From NCBI RefSeq assembly GCF_003999995.1, contig NZ_RJAD01000003.1, positions 310,001 to 374,000 of the forward strand: a DNA stretch of 64,000 nucleotides, read 5' to 3'. Below are positions 1 through 7,454 of this stretch, piece by piece (position 1 is the stretch's first letter; every line of letters begins with the position of its first letter). The stretch comes from Microbacterium sulfonylureivorans (lineage in GTDB: Bacteria; Actinomycetota; Actinomycetes; Actinomycetales; Microbacteriaceae). Position numbers and translations under genes: made by a program. The notes under the pieces were generated by a model. The model had not been told where the DNA came from, searched no databases, and saw only the letters and a list, made by a program, of their open reading frames with translations.

Positions 1-30
1 GAATCGAGCCGAGCGCGATCGCGCGCAAGC

Positions 31-1014
31 ATGGAAGCGGCTCGACTGCACGCCCGCCTCGGCACGGACATGTCCATACCAATTGATGTCTTCGAGGTGG
101 TCCGTGAGCTTGGCGTATGGCTCTCGGCGCGTGACCTCTCTTCGACGCTCTTCGGGTTCTACCTCTCCGATGGCGGCACATTCGGGATCTGCCTCAATGA
201 TCGGCATCCGGAGCCCCTCCAACGTCTGACGTGCGCGCACGAGCTAGGGCACCACATGCTCGGCCATCAGTCAGCGCTGGACCTCGAACGGCACATTAGT
301 GGCGGAGGCGACACCTCACTCGCTGAGGTGGAGGCACAGGCATTTGCATCGGCGTTTCTGATGCCGCCCGGCCTCGTGAATCGGAAAATGAGAACGCTTG
401 ACCTAAACGGGCGATCCGGCCTCACGGATCTCGACCTCTATCGTCTCGCACGCACGATGGACACGAGCTTTTCAGCAACCGTGTGGCGGCTAGTGGACCT
501 GGAAATATTGACCCCGGCGGCTGCGAAGGAGCTGGCGCGAAAAGGGCCCTCAAAGGCCAAGGCCATTCTCATTCAGCCGTTCGCTGCTCCAGGGCGCGGC
601 GAAGTGGTGGAGGTGGATGCCGAGCGCCAAGACCTGGCGCTGTGCCGCGTCGGTGACCACGTAATGGTGGACCTCCCCAATCACGGGGATTCGGGCTACA
701 TCTGGGTCGCGGACGGTCAGCTCCCGGGGTCGTTCCCGCCGGGGCTGGTCTGGGATGGAGCGGGTACCCTGGCACAAGCTGCGCAACCACTTGTCGCCCG
801 GCACGCCCCCGAATCGGGTGGCGGAAGCCGGCTGCACTTTCAGTTCGAGGCTCCAGGGCCGGCGGAGGTATCGATGCAGCTGATACGCCCGTGGGAGGCA
901 TCGCCCAGACCCGCGGCTGAGCTTCCGCTTAATGTAGTGGTCCAACCCGAGCATCAAGTCGTCGGTATGGATGCGGCCCAAATCGGTGCCTACGCGCGAC
1001 GGGTGGGTAGCTGA
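31..1014 (+). CDS. ImmA/IrrE-family zinc metallopeptidase fused to a chagasin-like (I42) cysteine-protease inhibitor domain
   Basis: The N-terminal half (about residues 1-165) is an ImmA/IrrE peptidase: HELGHH at 70-75 gives the HExxH zinc site and the EVEAQAFASAFLMP stretch from 99 supplies the third ligand and the conserved helix of the family. Family members cleave repressors (ImmA on ImmR, IrrE on DdrO) after stress signals. The C-terminal half (about 185-305) looks like a chagasin-type inhibitor: GDHVMVDLP, then NHGDSGYIW at 217-225 in place of NPTTGYxW, a GGG turn at 263-265, and RPW at 286-288, the three loops that plug papain-like active sites. The reading frame stays open to the window edge, ten codons upstream of this ATG, so the true start may lie outside. 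The stop codon abuts the GTG of the papain-like protease gene. The peptidase call is firm; the inhibitor domain is read from motifs only and its target is inferred from the neighbour. Confidence 0.85.
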   Translation: MEAARLHARLGTDMSIPIDVFEVVRELGVWLSARDLSSTLFGFYLSDGGTFGICLNDRHPEPLQRLTCAHELGHHMLGHQSALDLERHISGGGDTSLAEVEAQAFASAFLMPPGLVNRKMRTLDLNGRSGLTDLDLYRLARTMDTSFSATVWRLVDLEILTPAAAKELARKGPSKAKAILIQPFAAPGRGEVVEVDAERQDLALCRVGDHVMVDLPNHGDSGYIWVADGQLPGSFPPGLVWDGAGTLAQAAQPLVARHAPESGGGSRLHFQFEAPGPAEVSMQLIRPWEASPRPAAELPLNVVVQPEHQVVGMDAAQIGAYARRVGS

Positions 1015-1686
1015 GTGCTCAGATGGGTGTTCGATGGGCGATCGGATAGCCGCCCGGTGGATGACCAAGGGATGCGGTCCATTTGTCTCGCCGTATCAGC
1101 CACGTTCGTTCACGATCTCGCACGCGACGATCTCATGAGTGCCGAGTACCTTCATTGGGATTCCGAACGGTACGGTGGTCGCGGACATCCTCGGTCGGTG
1201 GCGAAGTCCCTAGCGACTACCGGCCAGCCGCCCTCGGCACAATGGCCGATGGACGCGGCGATCGACGACACCGACTCGGCGTACGCACCGTCGAGCCTAG
1301 TGATCGGTCCGTTTCGCAGGGCGGTGACGGAGACCTACTTCGACCTCGATCTAGCGATCGATAAGGTCGCGGGCGGAACGCCCGTCGTGATGTGCCTCCT
1401 CACCTCCCCGGAGTTCTACGATCCCGACGTCTCAGTCATAACGACGTGGACCGGCCCAATTGCTGGGCACGCTGTCGTGGCGATCGGTCTCGCGATATAC
1501 GACGGGCCGCCGATCCCGGGCGGACCCGAACCAGGTGCCAGATTCCTGTGCCTACGCAATAGCTGGGGCGCGGACTGGGGCAGGGCTGGTCATGTCTTGA
1601 TGAGCGAAGTAGTCGCGCGTCAGTGCACCCAAGTAGCCCTCGATATCGCCCCGCTCGATCCTGATGCAAGATCCATTCGTGCTTAG
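1015..1686 (+). CDS. Papain-like (C1 family) cysteine protease, no propeptide
   Basis: A 223-residue protein with the complete C1 active site: the oxyanion Gln18 in PVDDQG, nucleophile Cys24 in RSICLAVSAT, His152 in GHAVVAIG and Asn182 in LRNSWGADWG. The MSAEYLHW segment after the first helix also matches C1 enzymes. There is no signal peptide and no room for an inhibitory prodomain, because the catalytic Cys is only 24 residues from the start; the enzyme would therefore be born active in the cytoplasm. The GTG start follows the preceding TGA with no spacing (TGAGTG), so translation is probably coupled to the gene that carries a chagasin-like inhibitor domain. Most papain-like proteases with known biology are exported or self-inhibited, so a cytoplasmic one paired with an inhibitor suggests a controlled toxin or an effector protease. 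Substrate unknown. Confidence 0.85.
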   Translation: MLRWVFDGRSDSRPVDDQGMRSICLAVSATFVHDLARDDLMSAEYLHWDSERYGGRGHPRSVAKSLATTGQPPSAQWPMDAAIDDTDSAYAPSSLVIGPFRRAVTETYFDLDLAIDKVAGGTPVVMCLLTSPEFYDPDVSVITTWTGPIAGHAVVAIGLAIYDGPPIPGGPEPGARFLCLRNSWGADWGRAGHVLMSEVVARQCTQVALDIAPLDPDARSIRA

Positions 1687-1975
1687 GAAGCGACTGAGGT
1701 TATACCGATTCAATTGCTGCAGGCGATCTTGCCTAGGCAACCGGACAAGATCTCGCCCTCTCAGGAGCGAATGGGCTGGGCCCCCAGCTTGAGTCGGCGG
1801 CGACGCTAGAGATCGAGCTGCCTGCCCGCCCGGGACTCACCCGTTCTCGGGCATTGAGTGCGGAAGCGCATGCCATTTCGACCGCTGGCGATGAGCCCAC
1901 TGTTGATCGAGCCGACCGCCCCGCGCCAAGGACCTACTACTAGCTTCGGGCGGCGTCCCGCTGAGAGACCGGTCG
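1687..1975. other. Intergenic stretch, nothing recognised
   Basis: These 289 bases separate the protease pair from a convergent membrane-protein gene. I see no credible reading frame, tRNA or clear terminator here. Confidence 0.4.
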
Positions 1976-2641
1976 CTATTCTTCTCGTTGCCCTGCTTCA
2001 GATTGACTAGGCAGTGCACGCTCCAATTCGACAGGCGCGGTGCCCGTGCGTCGTTCCCACCGCACTCCGTTCGCGTCAGTAAACTGTATGACCCCCTGTC
2101 CCCTCCCCGGCTCGAAGGCTTGAGGCAGCAATCGGGAGAGGCGGAGCCACGGCGACTGCACGCTAGGTGCGAGCGGCGACATGCGAGCTTCATCCGTGAT
2201 CTTCTCTTTGTCGAACATGCCGTAGTACCTCACGTCCGTCACCGGAGCGTCGCTCCTGTTGACGAGTTCAAGGTTCACCTCCAAACCCTCTGAACCAGAG
2301 GAGGTCGATCCCCACGTCACATGAATTTGCTCTGCCTGCGCGCGTCGTGCTGAATCCACCTGAAACACAAGGTTCGCGTGCTCGGTAGCAGCCGTCTGTC
2401 TTGCTGCGTCCGCGGCACCTGCCGCGTGCCGAGTTGCTCTCCAAGCGGCTACTGCGGCGACGGCGCCGACGATGGCTGCCGCGGCGGAGACCATCAGAGT
2501 TATGAGGTCGACGGTGGGATCTCCTGCGGGGAGGTTAACCGTTACTGGCGGGGGCGGGACAATCACAGTGACTGTCGGGACAGGCAGCGGATCCGCCGTG
2601 GGCGTCGGCGAGGGGGCGACGGACGCGGGGAGGAAGATCAC
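1976..2641 (-). CDS. Hypothetical single-pass membrane protein
   Basis: Not recognised. The N-terminal 45 residues are rich in Pro, Thr and Val, followed by one hydrophobic segment (VDLITLMVSAAAAIVGAV, about 46-66), a short Ala/Arg-rich helix that may be a coiled coil, and a C-terminal region of about 120 residues with beta-rich character (VNLELVNRSDAPVTDVRYYG) typical of small globular domains in actinobacterial hypothetical proteins. The only canonical start is the GTG at 2641. The same frame stays open upstream to about 2776 and reads as plausible protein without offering an ATG, GTG or TTG, so the N-terminus may be longer or the gene may be damaged. It lies downstream of the small HTH gene on the same strand. 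Confidence 0.6.
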   Translation of the reverse strand: MIFLPASVAPSPTPTADPLPVPTVTVIVPPPPVTVNLPAGDPTVDLITLMVSAAAAIVGAVAAVAAWRATRHAAGAADAARQTAATEHANLVFQVDSARRAQAEQIHVTWGSTSSGSEGLEVNLELVNRSDAPVTDVRYYGMFDKEKITDEARMSPLAPSVQSPWLRLSRLLPQAFEPGRGQGVIQFTDANGVRWERRTGTAPVELERALPSQSEAGQREE

Positions 2642-2792
2642 CGCGTCAGCATCGCACCAGAGTACAAGCTGGGTTGGGTGGCGCGCCGTGGTATCGACCC
2701 CAACGAAGCTCGTCCGCCAAACGGTCCTCAGAACGGCGTGTGTCCCCTCGGGCCGCTCGAGCGGACGGTTCCAAAGTCACCCGCTGCGCGTC

Positions 2793-2972
2793 CTAGCTGT
2801 CAACTCCAAACGCGCGGAGCAAGCCTGCGCGAGGAATCATCCGTCTCTGCCCAAGCTGGACGGTGGGGATCGTCCCGTTCTCGATGCCGAGCTTGATCGT
2901 GCGGTAGTCCACGCCGACTAGGCGCGCGGCATCCTTCATGGTCAGCGCCAGCGAATTCGCTGTCTTGTTCAT
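2793..2972 (-). CDS. Small excisionase/MerR-type HTH DNA-binding protein
   Basis: A 59-residue protein with the helix-turn-helix layout of excisionase-family DNA-binding domains: TMKDAARLVGVDYRTIKLGIENGTIP followed by the wing-like VQLGQRRMIPRAGLLRAFG. The ATG at 2972 is chosen over an upstream alternative because GGAG lies six bases before it. Proteins of this type control excision or plasmid/phage replication genes, but small HTH proteins of the same fold also act as plain regulators. Its position in an accessory segment, divergent from another HTH gene, fits a mobile-element remnant. Confidence 0.7.
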   Translation of the reverse strand: MNKTANSLALTMKDAARLVGVDYRTIKLGIENGTIPTVQLGQRRMIPRAGLLRAFGVDS

Positions 2973-3103
2973 GTCCCGCTCCTTCCCGTATGAGCAGTGC
3001 GCGTCAGCACTTGCCCACACAGTACTCCTGCCGCGAGCAATCCGCGACACCAATTCCTCACGCCGCGTTGTTCTTGTCGAGACGCCGTGGAAGACTCACC
3101 ATC

Positions 3104-3709
3104 ATGAGTGAGATTGCGGTCGAGGCGGTCGACCCTGAGTGGGTGGAACTGGGCGATCGCGTCCGCATTCCGAAGGCCTGGGATGCGGTATCTGCGGAAG
3201 AGCCTGGCATTGCCGGGACGATCAGGGTCCACGTGGTCTATGACGAGCAACTCCGCCGGGCAGCGGCCGCGTCAGTCCGGCTGGATCGATCCGGTGAGGG
3301 TGACGAGGTCACGACGGTTTCGCTGCGCGAGGTACGTGTGCAGTGGGTCGTCCAACAGTCGGCGACCCAGCTTGCCACGGTGGATGGAGCGTCGGGGCCG
3401 GCGACGCTGCGCGACTACGTTCCGCAGCTGTGGAGTCGAACTGACCGCTCGCATGCGGAGAACCTCCGTGAGGCCGTGACCCTGTACCGTCTTGCGGCGA
3501 CCGTCAATCTTGCGCCGCTGAAACTTGTCTCTGACGGGCTCAGGGTGAGTGTCAGCACCGCGACCCGGATGATGGCGCGGGCACGTGAGGCCGGCCTCGC
3601 GCAGGACCTCATCACTCGTGAGACCTACAACCGGATCCGCGCATCCGAGGACCTTCTCACGGCGCCCATCCAAGCACCTGGCACGTCCGGTCCGTCGCTC
3701 GGCCGGTGA
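3104..3709 (+). CDS. Hypothetical protein with C-terminal helix-turn-helix
   Basis: A 201-residue protein. The first ~90 residues have no motif I recognise. The last ~80 residues contain LKLVSDGLRVSVSTATRMMARAREAGL, which reads as a helix-turn-helix of the kind used by actinobacterial regulators that carry an 'xxVSxxTAxRxxxxAREAGL' recognition helix. ATG 3104 is preceded by GGAAG at a workable distance; a longer in-frame start at 2990 would overlap the divergent promoter region and is less likely. It is transcribed away from the excisionase-like gene at 2793-2972, sharing a 131-bp divergent spacer where either could act as regulator. Confidence 0.65.
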   Translation: MSEIAVEAVDPEWVELGDRVRIPKAWDAVSAEEPGIAGTIRVHVVYDEQLRRAAAASVRLDRSGEGDEVTTVSLREVRVQWVVQQSATQLATVDGASGPATLRDYVPQLWSRTDRSHAENLREAVTLYRLAATVNLAPLKLVSDGLRVSVSTATRMMARAREAGLAQDLITRETYNRIRASEDLLTAPIQAPGTSGPSLGR

Positions 3710-4281
3710 CCCCACATAGCGCTCAGGCATGTCCGTAAGGTGCTTGGCGACGGGAGCTTTGACGCCACGGCGCACTGAGCGATCTGCTCAACCCTTCTCG
3801 CCCGAGGCGAGCCGACCCGAGTTCTCGACAACGCCGGGCTGCAAGAGTAGTCTCACCGCTAGTGCAAAGCCATTTTGCCCGCTTTTTGCCCGCAAACCGG
3901 TCGCACCTAGATGTTTTCGGACGTCGCTAGATGTGGCCCGAATCTCGAAAACCCGCGTAATTCCGCGGTTTCTGCAGGTTCGCGTCGGAGGATGAATTCG
4001 GTTAATCGGTTTCGAGTGCCACTCACCCCGCTGACCAGCGTTCACCCCGAAGCCGGCCCAATGGAGGGCAAAATAACCTCAAGGGTTCGCTCGACCGGAG
4101 ACGCAGTAGCCTCCCCCGCGACTCCGACGAGGCGTTACCCGCGGATCGTCGCGCATCTCATCCTCACCAACAACCCTCGCCACGCTCCGTGCGCGGTCAG
4201 CTCAGGATCCAGCATCCCGGGATCACCGGCGTGAGCGCAACAGCCCCGAGGTGACGCCGCGAGACAGCTCGCTGCGTCACG
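3710..4281. other. Gene-poor stretch with short direct and inverted repeats
   Basis: No convincing gene is seen in these 572 bases. They contain CTAGATGT twice about 20 bp apart (3907-3935), a repeated TTTTGCCCGC motif (3872-3893) and an imperfect dyad, AAACCCGCG and CCGCGGTTT (about 3952-3974). The base composition near 3840-3990 is visibly more AT-rich than the chromosome-like DNA after 5.1 kb. This is consistent with a decayed mobile-element boundary, but no integrase, tRNA or matching attachment site is in view. Confidence 0.4.
3872..3935. repeat. Short direct repeats in the gene-poor stretch
   Basis: TTTTGCCCGC occurs twice back to back near 3872-3893, and CTAGATGT occurs twice between 3907 and 3935. 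They could be regulator or recombinase sites or chance repeats; no protein partner can be assigned. Confidence 0.35.
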
Positions 4282-5064
4282 CTATCCGCGGAGGATGGCG
4301 TAGTCGCGGTCGCTGACGGTGGCGTAGATGACCGACGCGGGGTTGGACTTCTGCGCCGCGCGGTAGAGGTTGTTCTCGGATTTCGAGATCTCTCGACGGA
4401 GCTTTCCGGTGGTGGTATCGAACAGCCCTTTCGCAAGCTGGCTGTTTTCTCGTTGCACTACGATGATCGGCATATCGTCGTCCTCCAGACCTCGAACTGT
4501 GATGGCATTGATACGGAAGCCCTTGGCTGCGTCCGGCACCCTCCAGGGATCGAAGTCACCGACGTGCCAGGTCTCTCGCGGCTTGACGAAGTCGACCCGA
4601 AATCCGGCAATACGGCACAAGGCGATGAACCGTGCCCACGCGGTGAATGAGTTGCCGGGGGCGAGGTCGCCCCAATTCTGCACATCGATCGCCATGCAGT
4701 CTCTGCCTTGGAAGACGCCGCCATGCGAGGAGAACCCGGGACGCGCGGCCATGATCCCCAGCCGCTGTCGGTAGAGGACTTGGACATCGAGTGGGCGGAA
4801 GAGATTCCATCCCGGAGTGACTCGCAGCGTGACGCCGTACTTCGCCTTGCCCGTGGCAACGAGCCAATTCCAGCGCGCAGCCGTTCCCGGCGGCGCAAGA
4901 TGCTTCCAGGTGCCGTCGGCGTTGCGTCCCCTGCCCAGAGCAATCAGTCTGGACTCCGGAATTCGGCCGTTCGCGAACTCAGGCACATCACACCCCGTTC
5001 CCCAGAAAGGTGATGTTGGGTCGAATGGTAGCGCGGGCGAACTCTCGACAACAGGCGTCCGCAT
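4282..5064 (-). CDS. M15-family (VanY-like) peptidoglycan peptidase, phage-type endolysin
   Basis: A 260-residue protein with the M15 zinc-peptidase signature: the SSHGGVFQGRDCMAID segment supplies His and Asp ligands and ETWHVGDFDPW supplies the second His. M15 enzymes cleave D-Ala-containing cross-links of peptidoglycan. There is no signal peptide, and a ~60-residue C-terminal tail after DDDMPIIVVQ resembles the accessory tails of actinophage lysins, which reach the wall through a holin. No holin, tail or capsid genes flank it, so it appears to be an orphan left from a prophage or carried by the accessory segment. ATG 5064 lacks a clear Shine-Dalgarno sequence. Confidence 0.75.
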   Translation of the reverse strand: MRTPVVESSPALPFDPTSPFWGTGCDVPEFANGRIPESRLIALGRGRNADGTWKHLAPPGTAARWNWLVATGKAKYGVTLRVTPGWNLFRPLDVQVLYRQRLGIMAARPGFSSHGGVFQGRDCMAIDVQNWGDLAPGNSFTAWARFIALCRIAGFRVDFVKPRETWHVGDFDPWRVPDAAKGFRINAITVRGLEDDDMPIIVVQRENSQLAKGLFDTTTGKLRREISKSENNLYRAAQKSNPASVIYATVSDRDYAILRG

Positions 5065-5145
5065 GTGAGTGAGTGGAGGCGGCGCAGGTGGAGCGGTTCG
5101 CCGTCGCTCTCACCGACGCCGTCGGCGATCCCGAGGAGGGAACGA

Positions 5146-6627
5146 ATGAACACGCCCGACCCCCGCGACCCTCGCGGCTACGCCGCCGACGCGCCGCTCC
5201 TCGAGGCGTGGCTGCGTTTCACCGGGGACGTGCGCGACGGTCGCACGATGCCCTTCAGCATCCCGGGCCACAAGCACCGCACCGACCTGGTGGGCGACGT
5301 CGTCGTCGGCGACGTCCCGATGCTCGCCGGCCTCGACACGATGAAGCAGGACCACGCGCTGCTGGCGACGGCGGAAGCCCGCGCGGCCGAGGCGTGGGGC
5401 GTGGACTGGTGCCGGCTCTCCGTCGGCGGCTCCACGCACGCGAACCAGGCGTCGATCCTCGCTCTCGGGCACCCGGGGCAGAGCGTGGTCGTCTCGCGAA
5501 CCCTCCACCGGTCGGTGCTGCTCGGGCTGGTCTTCGCGGGGCTGCGGCCGGTCTGGGTGCATCCCGAGATCGACGCCGCCACGGGCCTGCCGGGCGGCGT
5601 TCCCGTGGCCGCGGTCGAAGCGGCGCTGCGAGCCCACCCCGACGCCTGCGGGGTCCTCATCGGCGACCCGGCATACGTCGGCACGCTCTCCCGCATCGAA
5701 GACCTCGCCGCGGCCGCGCACTCGTCCGGCGTCCCCCTCGTCGTCGACGCCGCGTGGGCCGCGTACTTCGGGTTCTCTCCGAAGGTGCCCGCCCACGCCC
5801 TCGCGCGCGGCGCGGACGCCCTGATCACCAGCGCCCACAAGACCCTCCCGGCCTGGAGCCAGTCCGCCTTCCTCCTCGCGCGCACCTCCCGCTCGGGCGG
5901 CCTGCTCGACCCCGATCGGCTCGAGCGGGGGTTCGAGGCATCCGCCACCACCAGCGCAGCCGGTGCCATCCTCGCCAGCGCCGACGCATCCCGCGCGCTG
6001 CTGCAGCGCGACGGCGCCGCACTGGTGGGCCGGCTCGTCGACCTCGTCGCCTCCGCACGCGAGCAGCTCGCCGCCGTCGACGGGCTCGAGGTGCTCGTCG
6101 ACCGACCAGCCGATCACCCGCAAGGCCCCCTCGCCGTGGACCCCGCGAAGCTCGTCGTCCTGCTCGCCGGCACCGGCGCCCACGGGCACGCCGTCGAAGC
6201 CGAGCTCCTCGCCGAGGGCATGACGCTCGAGATGGCCGACCGCGACATCCTCGTGCCGATCATCACGCTCGCCGACGACGAGACGACCGTGCGTCGACTC
6301 GTCACGTCGCTCGCGGCGGCGATCGAGCGCCACCGCGGCGAGGCCCGGCGGATCGCGACCTCGCCGGCGTGGAGCGTGCGATCCGAGACGGCGATCTCGC
6401 CGAGAGACGCCTTCTTCGCCCCTCACGAGACAGTCCGAGCGGATGCCTCGATCGGCCGCGTCTGCGCGGAGCTCATCGCGCCCTACCCGCCCGGGGTTCC
6501 CGTCCTCGCGCCCGGCGAGATCGTCACCGCCGAGGCGCTCGACGCGCTGCGTGCGACTCGCGCCGACGGCGGACGGATCGCCTACGCCGCCGACGCGACC
6601 CTCGCGACCCTCCAGGTCGTCGCGTAG
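5146..6627 (+). CDS. PLP-dependent Orn/Lys/Arg decarboxylase-family protein
   Basis: Fold-type I PLP enzyme of the prokaryotic ornithine/lysine/arginine decarboxylase family. The N-terminus has the family PFSIPGHKHR motif (37-45), the middle has SVGGSTHANQA and the Asp of VVDAAWAAYF, and SAHKTLPAWSQS carries the PLP lysine (Lys232). The ~490-residue length matches the short actinobacterial members that lack the N-terminal wing domain of the E. coli inducible enzymes. ATG 5146 is chosen because GAGGAGGG lies just before it; an in-frame upstream start is not needed. The likely product is a polyamine or cadaverine-type amine, but which amino acid is used cannot be read from the sequence. Confidence 0.85.
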   Translation: MNTPDPRDPRGYAADAPLLEAWLRFTGDVRDGRTMPFSIPGHKHRTDLVGDVVVGDVPMLAGLDTMKQDHALLATAEARAAEAWGVDWCRLSVGGSTHANQASILALGHPGQSVVVSRTLHRSVLLGLVFAGLRPVWVHPEIDAATGLPGGVPVAAVEAALRAHPDACGVLIGDPAYVGTLSRIEDLAAAAHSSGVPLVVDAAWAAYFGFSPKVPAHALARGADALITSAHKTLPAWSQSAFLLARTSRSGGLLDPDRLERGFEASATTSAAGAILASADASRALLQRDGAALVGRLVDLVASAREQLAAVDGLEVLVDRPADHPQGPLAVDPAKLVVLLAGTGAHGHAVEAELLAEGMTLEMADRDILVPIITLADDETTVRRLVTSLAAAIERHRGEARRIATSPAWSVRSETAISPRDAFFAPHETVRADASIGRVCAELIAPYPPGVPVLAPGEIVTAEALDALRATRADGGRIAYAADATLATLQVVA

Positions 6628-6687
6628 CCACGCACCGAGCCGGGGCACCCGCTCACGAGCCCGGGGACACCGCCCCGCACCCGCCCG

Positions 6688-7368
6688 TCACCCCATGCGA
6701 GGGTCGTACGTCGGATCCGGATACATCGTCGGGCATCCGCCGTCCACGGCCTCCTCGCGCAGCTCGTAGTGCCACGGCTCGTTCGCGTAGATCTGGCAGA
6801 GCCCGTACGCGGCGCCGTGCGCCGACAGCCAGGCCGCGGCATCCCCTCCCATGTCGATCGCTTCGCCGCGCACGTGCGGCGACGTCTCGGGTGTCGCCAC
6901 CCACCGGGCGGCCTCGTCGGCCGAGCCGTACTCCGCGACGGCGTCGTCGAGCAGCATCCCCTGGTACTGCGCGGAGCGCCAGCCGCTGTTGACCGAGAAC
7001 GCGACCCCGTCCGCAGACGCCACGGACGCTGCGCGCCGGACGGCGTCGATCAGCCGAGTCTCGAGGTTCGAGATCGCCGGCAGCTCGTCGTACACCGTCG
7101 CGCCGTCGCCGAGACCGCCGTCCTCGAGAGCGACCTGGCCGTCGAGCGGCGGCGCGGCGGGCTGCGTCCGGGTTTCTCCCGCCGTCGCGTCCGCAGACTG
7201 CGTGTGTGCGGGTGCGTCCGCGGTCGTCGGCCCGGCGATCGCCGTGGAGGACGCGCTCCCGACGATGCCGGCGATCGCGGCGACCGCCACGGCGACGACG
7301 GTCGTGATGACGACGAGGAAGGGCAGGCGGATGCGGCGGGGGGAGGTTCGGGAACTGCTCGTGGACAT
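6688..7368 (-). CDS. Membrane-anchored M15 D-alanyl-D-alanine carboxypeptidase
   Basis: A 226-residue protein: short cytoplasmic basic tail, one N-terminal membrane segment (PFLVVITTVVAVAVAAIAGIVG), a Thr/Ala/Pro-rich linker, then an M15B/VanY-type domain with NSGWRSAQYQ, the zinc site SPHVRGEAIDMGG and the catalytic EPWHYEL. It would trim the terminal D-Ala of peptidoglycan stem peptides outside the membrane. ATG 7368 is used; an in-frame GTG further out at 7443 would run into the divergent alr promoter. It faces alr-ddl across an 86-bp spacer, so the locus makes and removes D-Ala-D-Ala. Confidence 0.85.
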   Translation of the reverse strand: MSTSSSRTSPRRIRLPFLVVITTVVAVAVAAIAGIVGSASSTAIAGPTTADAPAHTQSADATAGETRTQPAAPPLDGQVALEDGGLGDGATVYDELPAISNLETRLIDAVRRAASVASADGVAFSVNSGWRSAQYQGMLLDDAVAEYGSADEAARWVATPETSPHVRGEAIDMGGDAAAWLSAHGAAYGLCQIYANEPWHYELREEAVDGGCPTMYPDPTYDPRMG

Positions 7369-7442
7369 GCGTCGAGTCCACTCGCACGGGCGTTGCGACG
7401 GCGTATGCGGGTCTCGATACGCAGACGATATGCGCGGCTTCA

Positions 7443-7448
7443 TAGGGT
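7443..7448 (+). promoter_or_regulatory. Candidate leaderless promoter -10 of alr
   Basis: TAGGGT is followed by six bases and then the alr ATG at 7455, the spacing expected when transcription begins at the start codon. No clear -35 is seen. Confidence 0.4.
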
Positions 7449-7454
7449 CGACGC

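Noticed and set aside
5073-6992. 639-codon Arg/Pro-rich frame over the decarboxylase gene
   Set aside because: Out-of-frame shadow of the decarboxylase and the downstream region; no domain and no coherent composition.
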